64,000 nucleotides of DNA from Patella vulgata (lineage: Eukaryota > Mollusca > Gastropoda > Patellidae), in contig NC_065884.2 in the NCBI RefSeq assembly GCF_932274485.2, positions 70,392,046 to 70,456,045 on the forward strand, written 5' to 3'. Positions 21,727 through 33,179 of the stretch are shown one piece after another. The notes beneath the pieces were generated by a model. That model did no database searches. It was not told the origin of the DNA and was given only the letters and a program-made list of their open reading frames with translations. Within the stretch, counting starts at the first letter, position 1. Each line of letters opens with the position of its first letter. Both the position numbers and the translations under genes were made by a program.

Positions 21727-23718
21727 CCGACAAATTATCGAGGAATATCACTCTTGAATGTAATGGGAAAAATTTTCACTAAAGTCCTGAATAACAGACT
21801 TGTATTATGGGCCGAATGTGAGAATAAATTGAAAGAACAACAGGCGGGTTATAGGCATGGGTATTCCACGGTAGATAATTGCTTCACACTCATACAGAAA
21901 TATCTAAGCAAAACCAAGGGCAGAATATATTGCATATTTGTTGATTTCACAGCCGCGTTTGACTGTGTTCAACATCCTCTTTTGCTATATACTCTTGCTA
22001 AAAACAATATAAGCCCCCATTTTGTTCAAGTTATAAAGTCTATGTATGAAAAGATGAAATCGTGTGTCTTAGTAGAAAATACCCTTACAGATTATTTTGA
22101 GTGTTCTACTGGAACAAAACAAGGTTGTATGTTAAGCCCGATATTATTTGTAATGTTCTTGAATGAGTATATCAGCATGATGAATGCTGCAAAGTGTCAA
22201 GGTATATTTGTGATAGTCAGGTTCCAAATCTCATGCAGTTACTATTTGCAGATGACATTGGAAATGTAGCAGACACAGTAGGATGCTTACAGAAGCAGTT
22301 CGATGTGCTGGAACATTTTTGTCTCAAATATCACATGAAAGTCAATACAAATAAAACAAAAATAGTGGTCTTTAAGAGGGGCGGTAAGGTAAAAGCAAAT
22401 CAAAATTGGACCTTCAAAGGTAAAGAACTACAAATTGTAAAAGAATACAAATATTTGGACCTCTACTTTACTAGCACCAATAACTGGCACCGAACTATCA
22501 AATCACTATGTCTTTCAGCAGAAAGAGCTCTGCATCCTATATATAAGTTTATTAACACTTACAATCTAAGTCATGAAAGGGCTCTGTTCCTGTTTGACCA
22601 TATGATTGTCCCAATATTATGTTATGGTGCTGATATTTGGGGTTTTGAAGTATATAGTAAAATAGAATCAGTGCAAAACAAACTCTGCAAGAAAATCCTA
22701 GGTGTAAAACCAACCACAACAAACTGTGCCGCACCTGGGGAATTGGGGCGGTCACCATTATATGTCATATATAACACTAAGTGCGTTAAGTATTGGCTAA
22801 AAACATTAGAAATGGGTGATGAAAGATACCCAATTAAAGGTGTTATGAAATGTTACTAAAATTACATAATGCTGGTAGGATAACTTGGGCTACCACGATT
22901 AAGGAATTACTGAGTATCTATGGCTTCCAATATGTTTGATTCTGTCAACAAGTAGGAAATTCAAACAATTTTATGTATACATTCAAACAAAGAGTGAAAG
23001 ATTGTAGTACCCAGAAATGGCATGAAAACATAGAAAGCTGTAGTAAACTTAAATTCTATTGTGAGATAAAATCTCTGTTAGAACCAGAGGAATACCTGTC
23101 ATGTGTTGAAAATAAATTGTATAGAGTCACTTACAGTCGACTCAGATTGAGTAGTCATAATTTAGAGGTAGAGAAAGGACGAGCGAACAGTGTAAATAGC
23201 TATGAGAGATATTGTCAATTTTGCTGTATAACTAAATGCAAAACTGTGGTCGAGGACGAATTACACTTTCTGAGAATTTGTGAAAATTAAACCGATTTAA
23301 GAGTTTTGTATAAAGTGAACACATACTTTGATTATAGAGAATCAACGTTACACTATTTACAAAGCAAATGTGATGATGTAATGAATAATATATGCAAATT
23401 TGTATATCATGCATTCTTGAAAAGAGACAATTACATAAAATCTAAACATAAAGGTCAATCACAGAGTACAAAGTGAATAATTATAATCACTTATAACATT
23501 GTATATTGAAAGTATGTCTGATCAACTGAAAAATGAAACTGTACAAATGTATCTAATGGACTGTACATGTATACTGAAAATGAATTGTATTTATTTATAG
23601 ATGTTAAAATTGTCAATTATCAATATGAATATTCATGAACTAACATATATTGAGTGTACTATGGGTCTTTGGCCTAACATGCATTGAAAATAAAATTATT
23701 ATTATTATTATTATTATT
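21727..23718 (+). mobile_element. 5'-truncated LINE with reverse transcriptase and TTA-repeat tail
   Basis: Flanked by the 10-bp target duplication ATAGCGTCTA (21717-21726 and 23719-23728). It starts inside the RT fingers (NYRGISLLNVMGKIFTKVLN), then QQAGYRHGYSTVD, FVDFTAAFDCV (first catalytic Asp), GTKQGCMLSPILF and LLFADDI (catalytic Asp pair). One frame shift falls near 22205, just before FADD. The thumb/C-terminal part continues to VMKCY, where a stop falls. A further open frame (22973-23290) ends in a Cys/His knuckle-like ERYCQFC...VEDELHFLRIC. The 3' end is AATAAAATTATT plus TTA units. Endonuclease is missing, so it cannot move on its own. Clade left open; the simple-repeat tail suits CR1/I-type elements better than L1. 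Confidence 0.9.
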
Positions 23719-23729
23719 ATAGCGTCTAT

Positions 23730-23928
23730 ACCTGTGTACTACTTATTGGCGGCTACATTAAATGGGTAGATGGCAAAACCGCATACTGCTTTTGGTAACA
23801 AATATATTGTTCCCAGTTGTTTGAATATAAATTCTGAGTGATAATTACGTATGCATGCTGGAATTTAGGTGGGGTGGGGAGCATTGGGTTTATAGTCAAC
23901 ATATATTTTCCTTTATTTATATTTACAG
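23730..23928. other. Upstream flank of the dual-CARD gene
   Basis: Short stretch between the LINE and the acceptor TTTATATTTACAG (ends 23928). Because an acceptor precedes the coding start, the true promoter probably lies further upstream of a non-coding exon, possibly beyond the inserted LINE. Confidence 0.4.
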
Positions 23929-24000
23929 TTGATCTGCCTCACTGTCTACAAACTGCACCAAAAACGCACGACTCTGTTTGTACACATCACATATAACCTG

Positions 24001-27000
24001 ATGGGGATGGCTTGTGGCAGGGATCCTCGTGAGTAAAAAAATATTGTAGTTAATACTGTAATGTGGTAAATACTGAAATTTGCAGAATGGTTCTCACGGC
24101 TGTGATTTCATTCAGAAATGAACCAAATACAAGAATCGAAAGATACTGCAAATATACCGTTTGTTTTAAGGGGGAAAATAGTTTATAGGCCCACTTTTGC
24201 AACTCTGTATTTAGGCCTTAAATGTTACATAAGTTATTAATTAGACATTTATTAACTTGGCAAGACCATAATCAACTCTCGATTCTCTATATTTTGGGAT
24301 TTAAATACGATATGTGGTTGATTAAAAAATTAATAATCGAGACTTTGTTTATTAACTTTTCTCAAAATGAAGGAATTTTCTTGACATTTTCAATATATGC
24401 CCCTTTTCGAGTTGTCTTCTCCTTATCTAAATCTTCAATAATACATGTTTAATATAGTCTGCCTGTCTGTCCTGCTATATGTAACCATGATGTAGTGATT
24501 GATAACCATTATGAACACACGGTGATGTAACGAATCATCATTTTCGCATTGTGTATATTTTAGATTTTATACGTCCGCGTTGAAATGTGGTCGTATATTG
24601 TTGTCGCCCCCGTCCGTCCGGCGTCCACACACTCTAGAGGCTAAAGTTAATATCCGATTGACTTCAAATTTATATACAGTGTTTAAGGTCATGAGACGAA
24701 GAAGCCTATTGAATTTCAGCGATAATTACAGCTAGCGTTATGGCCCTTGACCACTTCAAAAAATCTTGTGGGCGCCCTAGAGGCTAAAGTTAATATCCGA
24801 TTGACTTTAACTTTCCACACAATGTTTAAGGTCATGAGACGAAGGAGCCTATTGATTTTCAGCGATTACTTCCAAAGTTAGGGTCCTTGATCACTTTGAA
24901 AAATCTTCTAGCGCTTGAGAGGCTTATGTTATCATCCGATTGACTTCAGATGGATACACAGAGTTAAGTTCTTGAGACGAACAAGTATATTGATTTTCAA
25001 TGAATTTTGAAGAGCTAAATCCATGATATTATATGTTTCGTATACTAAACGTTAGCATAGGGCTGAACTTTATAAAAACAAACACATTCTAATGATTTTC
25101 TGATATTTACTTAATGAGTTGTTCCTCTTAATCAGATTTTAGTGAATTATTAATGTTTCATTACTGAAAAAAAAGTAAAAATATGCGACAACTCTTGTTG
25201 ACTGCCCGGACGAATTAGCTGCTATGGGTGTATGTTTCGTTGTCTGGCAACCTATTTTTATATAAGGTAAAGCCGCGCGCGGAGAAATGTCAGAGTATGC
25301 ATGTGTACTTCCCTGACAACCTATCTTGTCATTCTATTCAGGCTATGACCTTATTCACCACCAAAAACTCAATGGAAATAGACGGAAGCTTCAAACCCAA
25401 CTAGCAGATTATTTCAATGAACTTATTGAGAGATTACGCGAAAAGGGGGGATTGCAAAAATATGAATTCACGCAAATTCAAAATACCAGACGGAATGAGG
25501 GTCCAGAAGCAGGAATATCGAAGCTAATAGACTGCCTTTGTGATCGCGATGTAGAGGTTTATAATATTTTTAAGGAGTGTTTGATAGAAATGGGATTAAA
25601 ACAAATAGTAGTTGATCTACTAGAAGGTAAGTAGTATCATATCTACAGCGCGGTCTAGATGTTGTACCACGTAAAGTAATTATATTTTTTTCTGCATTTC
25701 ATCATAATTAATATATTTGAGTGGGACACATTTTATCAGTTTTTGTCTGAGCCTCTCTGAAGAATGTTTTCATGGATTCTATTTCTTGTGCAAGTGATTT
25801 ATGGCCATGTGGTCGGAATTATGCTGTCGGATACTGACAAAAGGCAAATCATTCCTAAGAAAAAATGTTTTTTCATCGGCTTAAAATTAATGACAGGCCC
25901 AGAAGTGTCGTAGGTGTCTATGTTTTTAAATTGCTCAAATAATAAATGGAAACCATATTATAAAAACATTTCTAGTATCTATTTTTGAATATTTATATTT
26001 TTTGATAATCTTTAATATAATCTGTCGTTTATTGTATTCTAGATATTTTACTGTATATCACGATAATAAAGTTATAACTTTGAAAATCTTTGACTCTTAA
26101 TTTTAATTCGTGGGGTAAAGGCAACAAACGGTAATTGTAGATATATGATTTGCCAAGTTTAACGATAATTTAAACGTATTCTTTGTTCACTTTAATAGTA
26201 TCCTGCTTTGAATTTATTCTCAATTCCCTCAAGTATCCGATACTGAAATAAACTCAATTCCTAAATCATAGATTCTAGATATTTTGAAAACTTTATCTAT
26301 ATTGAACCCATCCTTTAGTAAAAGGAAATCGGGACCTATTATTTCACCAGTTACAGTTCAGGAAAACGAAAAACATAAATCATGCTGAGTAAGTTACGTC
26401 ATCAAAGTTTCATTCCTGTTGATTATAACCCTGCTTGCCGCAGATACAAAACAGAATATGCTGGTGTTCAAATTTCCTGGATCATCTGAAAGTGAAAGAT
26501 CAGACATATTCTAGGTAAGGGGAGGTAAGCGATGGAATTATGCTGCTTAGTCGTGACTCAAAGTTATCCCATATATCCATGTGTTACTCCGATATATTTA
26601 ATATTAATATTATTATATCTGAGGCTCAGACATACCTCAATGTGACTAAATTAACCTGAAACAATGAAATATTTTCAGATGGGGGATCAGGCAGTCAAAC
26701 GGTGAATGATCCAATAACTGCAAGCCAAAGCGAGCTGAGCGGTAATGCTTCTGGTGCTCCAACTAGAAGCCATACTGAGCTGAGCGGCCATGCTACCGGA
26801 TATACAGAATCGAGAAACGCTACCGAGCAGAGCAGCCTACATACTGTGGGCACAATAACTAGACACTATACAGAACAGAGCGTCTATGCTCCTGCTGGTC
26901 CAGTAAGTAGAAGTCATCATCCCGAGCTGAGCGGCCAAGATACTGGGAATATAATAACTAGAAGCCATACAGAGCACAACGTCCATGATGCAATAACTAG

Positions 27001-27606
27001 ACAAAACACACATCTGGCAGATGTGGACAAAGCAGGTTTGTAAATTAGATGAGTATATATTAAAATCTAATTAAGCACTGAGACGTATTTCTAAATATTA
27101 ACATTTCTGTCTTGGTCACATTTATTTGAAAATACAAAATTAAAATTGAATTAATGAGGCAGTGATATTACTACACTGTATATGACATTACAGTACCTTT
27201 CAAGCGGGTTCGATAGATGGTATATTAATGTAACAGCAACAAATGGTAGAGTTACTCGCGGCATATTTTCTTTTTAGATGTTCGTAAATGTGTACTATTT
27301 GGACGAATGAGAGAACCACATTATAGTGAGATATGGATACCTAACAACGAAAATCTGGTGAAAGATTTTAAAAACCACCTGGGCGACGTCATGGGAAAAC
27401 TCTTCCAAGCATTCATAATAAACGATGACGACAAAACTACAATTAACGGCATTAATGATAACGTAGATGCTGCCAGAAAGTTAGTGGATATTCTTGCCGA
27501 GCGTGGCGAGAATGTCTTGGGGAGAATAATAAAAGCTTTGAAACCTAAATACGACATAGCAAAGAGACTCGACGTGCAGTTCACAAAAATAAATTTACAT
27601 AAATAA
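24001..27606 (+). CDS. Dual-CARD protein with repeat linker (candidate death-fold adaptor), 332 aa
   Basis: Coding parts 24001-24028, 25342-25626, 26679-27035, 27278-27606 total 999 bp with every junction phase 1 (donors CTCgtgagt, GAAGgtaagt, GCAGgtttgt; acceptors TCTATTCAG, ATTTTCAG, TTTTTAG). Start: ATG at 24001 in an exon that begins at 23929. Residues about 10-104 form a CARD-like helical bundle (LQTQLADYFNELIERLREKG, ISKLIDCLCDRDVEVYNIFK, CLIEMGLKQIVVDLL). Residues about 110-220 are six to seven loose 16-residue repeats (TRSHTELSGHATG type). Residues about 235-325 are a second CARD (DAARKLVDILAERGENVLG, IIKALKPKYDIAKR). No protease, NACHT or death domain is seen. It lies head-to-tail with the CARD-caspase, whose CARD it most resembles at its N-terminal end. 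Adaptor role is inferred. A non-coding first exon is probable but not located. Confidence 0.78.
24600..24975. repeat. Degenerate tandem repeat, unit about 145 bp, 3 copies, in intron 1
   Basis: Units share AGAGGCTAAAGTTAATATCC, GATTGACTTCAAATT, AAGGTCATGAGACGAAG and CCTATTGATTTTCAGCGAT. Preceded by GTCCGTCCGGCGTCC. Related in style to the arrays at 10.5, 11.6 and 41 kb. Confidence 0.8.
26715..27030 (+). repeat. Coding 48-bp repeat array of the dual-CARD linker
   Basis: Six to seven diverged units encode T-R-S-H-T-E-L-S-G-H-A-T-G-like peptides. DNA landmarks are AGAAGCCATACTGAGCTGAG, TAGACACTATACAGAACAGA and AGAAGCCATACAGAGCACAA. The array stays in frame across the whole exon. Ser/Thr/His-rich composition suggests a flexible spacer. 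Confidence 0.75.
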
Positions 27607-27835
27607 TTGAACCTATAGTCAATGACACAATGGTGTAATAATATACTAATATTGTAAAACAATAGGTATGGCATAATTGTCATACCCAGAACGATGCCAA
27701 TCGATTAAGAACATATTCCCTTAATAGTTTAAACGCCTGTTTCTGGTTATAACTAACTCAAAAACAGCCAGAATCCTAAGCAAATACAAGTAACTATAAT
27801 TTACCGGTGATTCGGCTATGACGTCACAGTCTATT
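27607..27835. repeat. Duplicated 3' flank, copy 2
   Basis: Matches 2432-2610 (ACGATGCCAATCGATTA, AAAACAGCCA). It lies directly after the stop codon of the dual-CARD gene and would be its 3' untranslated region. AATAAA motifs follow near 28018-28032. Confidence 0.75.
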
Positions 27836-28273
27836 AGTTCCGTCTACCTTCAATTAATTGTGATAATGTGATATGGCTGGCTCTTTGTGGTTCTAACGAT
27901 TATGTTCAAAAAGCAGTGTAAGCTGAGACATTGCAAACCATCAACAAACAGGCTGTTTGGTGATTACCTGATCAGTGTGTTTACCTATAAATATTTCTTT
28001 TATACAGTTTTTATGTAATAAAACAAATAAAATTAACGTATAATAGTTTATCCCATGGGAATGGCGATACGACTGGCATTTATCGATAAATGCCGATAAT
28101 TTTAAGCGGGGTTTAATTCATCCTCGGACATCATGCGGGATGATAAATTAAGCCAGAGGGTAGGAGAGGTTTCTTGCCATTACACAACTGAATATTGAAT
28201 CGTTTTCACTAACCGGTCTCCTTTATTTTCTTTACTATGTTAGGGTATCATTGAAACGAGTTAGATATTACCT

Positions 28274-28645
28274 GAAATGAAATGAAATGGGGTTTAACGT
28301 CCTACTGTTCTGCTCCTATACTGGGCTAATGAAGACGGGCATACGCAATACAGTGTGCTATGAGGGAAATTTTGCCCGGGCAGCGGCACTATCGCCTACT
28401 CTTATATCGAATTCCAACTGCCAAGGGATCTTTTACGTGCATTCTAATGTATACACGGGACCTCGGTTTTTTGTCTCATCCGAAGGACTAGACAGCTGTC
28501 CTTGTCAGGCCCTCCGTTCTGCACCACTGACAAGGGGAAACCACGTCGGAAAATCCAGATGAACTTTCTCGGCCAATGCAGGGATCGAACACCCGACCTC
28601 CAAGCTAGCAAGCCAGCGTCTTAACCACCTAGCCACCGTGGCTCC
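28274..28645 (-). mobile_element. SINE-A copy, full length, antisense
   Basis: Begins with three reversed ATTTC units (GAAATGAAATGAAATGGGG), runs the whole body, and ends with the reversed head: CGAACACCCGACCTCC (B-box side) and CTTAACCACCTAGCCACCGT (A-box side). Confidence 0.92.
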
Positions 28646-28649
28646 CACC

Positions 28650-29870
28650 TCACCTACCTAAGGAAACTGAAGGATGTATAGGCATTGCGGGCTTCGTAAT
28701 TAATCGATCTAGTGTGACGATTCTGGTCTATGGGCATCAGGTTTTGAGGATTGCCCACCACATACACACCGAATCCTGCTTGTGTGAGAATATTGTGTTG
28801 AGTGTTTAGAATGTGTTTCCTAGCTAAAGGGGGATAATTGTTACACAATGACAGATGTTATTGATAGTTCTCGTGCCACCTTGACACCTGAAAGCAGAAT
28901 TGATTAAAATATCTTTATGTCGGCTATCAGCATCCGTGGTTGTCCAGATTGCACTCATTAGTCATTAACATAATATAAACGTATAGCTGGCACGAGTTAC
29001 GTAATATCCTTTGTCTTGTAAAGCAATCTGCGCCGAACGCTAAATCTGTCAAAAGCCATGTTTGTAATCCTGTGAGATCTTTTGTCTAGAAGTTGGATAT
29101 AAGCAAGAATGAAAACGAGATAGGGGAGAGAAGGCCATGGGCGCCCTGGGTTAAGGCTAGAACAAGGGCCATGTTAATTAATTACGGAGTCTTAAGTTTT
29201 GTACATGATATGTTTGAAGAACAATAAAAGTATCATATGAAGTTAAACCTGTGTTGTCATCCAGGACCGATTCAAGGAACAAACACGTGCCACACAATTC
29301 ATGATTCTGAAAGTATTCAAGAAATCTCTCGATGTTTTAAAATGTTGGGAATGTTGATATGCTAATATTAATCTTCGGAAGACAGACCTGGGATTTAACG
29401 TCAAGTGAACTCTTATTGGGTCATTCCGGGAATACATATTGTATATCTTTACGTCAATAAATTCCGTGTGCGTATCTGAGGGAATCAGGCAACCAGGTTC
29501 AAACACACGAATTTAGGTAGCTAGGTGATCCTAGTCTTTGCCCCACAGAATATGTCCAGTAAAGATAAATAATAAGTCAACAGGTGATACAATTTTAATA
29601 TATATCCATGACTAGTTTATGAATAGTTATAAAGTTATGGTTAGAAACGACTAAGCATGTTTGAATCAAGACCTTTCGCATAGCGCATGAGATATCCAGT
29701 TTCTTGGGTGTTTCTTATATCTTCGGAAAACCGCAAAACGTTTAGTAGTTACTTAGCACCTGGTGACAGGCGCTAGTAGCTGGCCAATCCAGAACAGACC
29801 GTCAACAGTCGACCACAAACATGGTTGCGTGTATTATGTTTTTATGAGTTAATTCCGAGATAATCTTAAT
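28650..29870. other. Intergenic stretch, nothing recognised
   Basis: Short open frames on the minus strand (28848-28654 and 29506-29243) have no motif or splice context that I can defend. Confidence 0.4.
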
Positions 29871-29876
29871 CAGATT

Positions 29877-30266
29877 TTATTTGTTTATAATCTTATGGCA
29901 ACTATGCTGATCCAATAAGTCTATCAATTCCTCTAATTGAACGCTGTCAAAATCTGTGAGAGCTTTCTTTAAAATATATCTTTCTAGTGGGTCCACAAAT
30001 GCAAGGAATCTATCCATCAGGTCGCTGAATGATCTACCGTATATGACTTCCTCCATAGGTACTGTCACAATTGCTATCGGTATGTTATTAAATATGCGCC
30101 AGCCAACCAGATATGCTCGCGCGACAGCGTCCCGCTCTTCAGCACCAAAATCGTGACGTAAAAATGGCACTTTGAAGTCGGAGCTCAGAGGGGACTGTGA
30201 GTAAAATTCTCCCCAAAGCTGCGTTAGCCAATCTTTATACACACCGTCGTCAACACCTTCCTCCAT
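29877..30266 (-). pseudogene. HECT-like domain fragment, 129 aa, single exon
   Basis: An uninterrupted minus-strand frame from ATG at 30266. It resembles the N-lobe of HECT-type ubiquitin ligase domains as found in many invertebrate proteins: GVDDGVYKDWLTQLWGEFY, VPFLRHDFGAEERDAVARAY, then VGWRIFNNIPIAI, FLAFVDPLERYILKKALTDF and LEELIDLLDQHSC. In full HECT domains this is followed by the C-lobe with the thioester-forming cysteine; here the frame stops right after the LLDQH region, so ligase activity is not expected. The stop overlaps an AATAAA motif (AACAAATAAAATC). No intron and no promoter are seen. It may be a fragment of a larger gene, a processed remnant or transposon cargo. The assignment rests on motif pattern only. 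Confidence 0.5.
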
Positions 30267-30589
30267 GATAAAGCGATTTACATTAAAAACAAAATCTCAA
30301 ACCGCTGTACAAACATGAGAATATAACTTTTAAACTTTATAATTTTACAATAAATTATTAGAAATTGTTAAAGCAACTATTAAACACATGCAACAAATTG
30401 AACTTTAAAAATATACTATTAAAATTTATGAGTGAAACGAATAACTAAAACTGCTGTATACGCATATAAATCCAACTCTAAAATTTACTTTTAAAACTAT
30501 TTAAAAATTATAATTTGCAAAAGAAACTAAAAAGTAAAAATTCACAAATATTGGCGTCATATCAGTGCCACGTGGAAGTGGCCTTCATA
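30267..30589. other. Very AT-rich spacer
   Basis: Sequence upstream of the HECT-like frame on its strand. It is dominated by A/T runs and TTTAAA-like words. No feature was recognised. Confidence 0.4.
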
Positions 30590-31014
30590 TCACTAATTCT
30601 GAGTGTGTTGAAGCTTTATAAATTGGTATCCATAACTGCCGCCGTAGAACAGGCTATAACAGTAATATAATCTAGATGATACAAATGCGTGAATGAGTTT
30701 CTTGGTATTGGCTTGATCAAAAACTTTCTGGTCTTCCCAATGCGTCACAAAGAGTTCGACGCTGCCTTACATAAGCTGGTGATATGGATGTCCATTGTTC
30801 CGGTCGAGTCCATCATTACACCCAGATTCCTGATAGAGTTAGCTGCAGTAACAAGCACATCACCAATCCAAACAGCACAATTAGCTGGAGGGATGCTGAT
30901 ATCCTTAAACCTTGATAAGAAACATACTATTTCTGTCTTGTCGTTGAGTGACAACTTATTAGAACCCATCCAATTGCGTATATCATCAACACACTGCTCG
31001 ATCCAGTTTAGCAC
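30590..31014 (-). mobile_element. LINE reverse-transcriptase 3' fragment (CR1/jockey-like)
   Basis: The minus strand reads IEQCVDDIRNWMGSNKLSLN (with DKTEIVCFLSRF after it), then SIRNLGVMMDSTGTMDIHIT, and after one stop and one frame change NTKKLIHAFVSSRLYYCYSLFYG. These match the region downstream of the Y-A-D-D box in CR1/jockey-type LINEs (IRKWM...KLN, VRNLGV, LIHAFVTSRLDYCNSLLYG). Both ends are truncated. Confidence 0.8.
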
Positions 31015-31039
31015 ATAATAGTCTGTTTGAGAGTCACAG

Positions 31040-31325
31040 GCAATGGTCTAATATGTGCGATTTAGTACATGAGTCAATTGCCGTGTGTTCAATTCTCAGC
31101 TTGTCCTTGAAAAGGCGCAGTGTTGCCCGCCCAACCTCTTTGGTTTATCCAGTTCCTACGGGGTCCTCCCACTACTAAAGACCCCTACGCGCAAGTGAAT
31201 CATTGAAATAAAATTGAACCATGTTATTCCCGAAATTACCTACTCCTTGTCAGGTCCAAGCGGGTACTCGAAACCACGCCACTTGACTTAATGGTAGTCG
31301 TTATGGTCTAACGCGCACGCTAACG
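31040..31325. mobile_element. Two SINE-B pieces joined in opposite orientation
   Basis: 31040-31245 is a degraded plus copy up to TCCCGAAATTACCTA. From there ACTCCTTGTCAGGTCCAAGC, GAAACCACGCCACTTGACTT and AACGCGCACGCTAACG are the reversed 5' half of another copy. No tail lies between them. Confidence 0.65.
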
Positions 31326-31336
31326 TATACCACCCA

Positions 31337-32467
31337 TGGGCTCAGATCCCGGTGGGGACACCGGGACGCGTCCCCACCAATATTTCTACTGGTGGGGACA
31401 TGATATACTGTGTCCCCACCACTTATTTCCGATGTTTTTGCTTACTGTTTATTTTTTTAAATTGAAATCATTCCAGAGCTTTTATTGACATTTCAGAAAG
31501 TGTAGGCACTTTTTTTTTTAACAATATTTATTCGATCAATATTTACATATTATACAGAGACAATATTTAATTATAGGATCTGAAAACAAGCCGGAGCTTA
31601 ATATATAAATCCATTTCCCGTAATAAATTATTTACAGACATATAAATACATTGTTTATAATTACAATCACAATTTACATAAGGTTATAATTACAAAAGCA
31701 AAACATATTTATTCTCACTTGATGAAAATGTATAAAATACTAAATATACATAGGTTAATGTGGTTAGCGACACGATTATGGTGTGGTGATAGTGTGGCAC
31801 TTGAGGCCAGGGTCTTGAAGTTGTACAGCTGCACCCGGTGACCGATTTTTATTTAACAGGGAATAAGTGATAATTCATATTATAACAGTAAATAATTAAA
31901 ATATTCCATAGGGATTATAATAATATGTATATCATGTAGGTGTGCATATCTGATACGCTGGGTATTAAAGGGTTAAGGAATAACTGAGATTTTGTTTTTA
32001 TCTGGTATACGTGATGTAAAATGTTACATTTATTTCAATTGGGATTGAATATTGATGTTTAGCTGTGTGTGTGGCTTGGTTTAGTTTATATAAATTAAAA
32101 GATTTAAAGGCCTGTACATTTGTGTACCCAATTGAATACACATTTTGCTCAAATACTTTACGAACACTACTGGGAATGGAGGCGGAGCTGGAATCGCAGT
32201 AGTGTAAATATTTCTAGTTCTTGTAGTGTACATGAGAGAATAAATCGTGAACGGTGGCTTGAAGATTTGTCTTTAGATTAGATTTCGTACCATTTGCTGC
32301 CTCAGGGATTAGAATTGCTTGCCAGAAAATGATGCTGAAAATACCAACAGAGTGCGTTTTAGAGCGTCTAGATCAAAACATTTCGGTGGAAGAACCCCCC
32401 CTTTTTACCAATAGTCGCCCGCACATGGACTGTCCCCACCACTAAGTTTTGGCGATCTGCACCCCTG
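31337..32467. mobile_element. Non-autonomous Mutator-like element, 1131 bp, with 10-bp target duplication
   Basis: The exact 10-bp repeat ATACCACCCA flanks it (31327-31336 and 32468-32477). The ends are loosely inverted: TGGGCTCAGATC on the left against CAGGGGTGCAGATC read inward from the right. Subterminal GGTGGGGACA / TGTCCCCACC words occur near both ends. The inside is AT-rich with no transposase. A 9-11 bp target duplication is typical of Mutator-like elements; the assignment to that superfamily is inference. A retro-inserted copy is unlikely because there is no A-rich or simple-repeat tail. Confidence 0.6.
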
Positions 32468-32499
32468 ATACCACCCACATAAACAAGTACAAACTAATG

Positions 32500-33010
32500 T
32501 CATATCATAGACCAATAACAGTAAAAGATATACACGTTTCTGGTTTTGCACAGTCCATTTCTAAAATGTTTTTACAACTCTAATTAAAATGAAAGTAGGG
32601 ATACGAAACCGGGTATTTTTATTGACTATTCATATTATGACGAATACAGGAAATATTTAAATAGAAACGACCATATACGCTATAAGCTGTACTTAGTCAA
32701 GCATCATTCCTGAGACACATGTAAGTTTGTAACTACTCTTGTTTTGTTTTTGTTGTTTTTTTTCGTTCATTTCCTAAAAAACATCAAGCAGGAATTAAAC
32801 GGCTAGATACACCGTAGTCTTGGTAAAGATACAATAGGTCTAGTTCATGGTTTTTATTACGTGCCTCGGTCAGAACTAGAATGAGCTGTACACAAGTACT
32901 GGAGTATTTCTGCTCTGCAGTTCAATATGGCGACGCCATGCCCATTGCTGATTACATGTAAATAACAACAAACGTCAATTACAGTATGCATGCTTTGATT
33001 GTCGTCTAAC
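32500..33010. repeat. Dispersed duplicated segment D1, copy 2
   Basis: Same block order as 16240-16750, with small insertions. Here the block after ACGTCAATTACAG holds 25 bp absent from copy 1 before ACAATTACGGAATAAGA. A minus-strand frame across 33177-32857 (ITVNPSNYIDQDSYSVIVLD) is not recognised. Confidence 0.7.
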
Positions 33011-33179
33011 ACAATTACGGAATAAGAGTCTTGATCAATATAGTTACTAGGATTGACAGTTATCTTATCAGCAGTTAAATCAGTACTAAGAATTAGATGA
33101 AAGAGTATATAATGTCCCACATCCCAAATCGCAGTTCCGAAAGCAAAATGGAAAGGGCGGCGGGTGGCTGTATTCAAAA

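Noticed and set aside
27321-27683. 120-codon minus-strand frame under the dual-CARD last exon
   Set aside because: Exact antisense of a spliced, duplicated CARD exon; no independent support.
29956-30156. Plus-strand frame over the HECT-like fragment
   Set aside because: Shadow frame of the minus-strand open frame.
30689-31018. 109-codon plus-strand frame
   Set aside because: Antisense of a LINE reverse-transcriptase fragment.
32857-33177. 106-codon minus-strand frame
   Set aside because: Partly within duplicated segment D1, whose first copy does not keep the frame. No motif or splice context.
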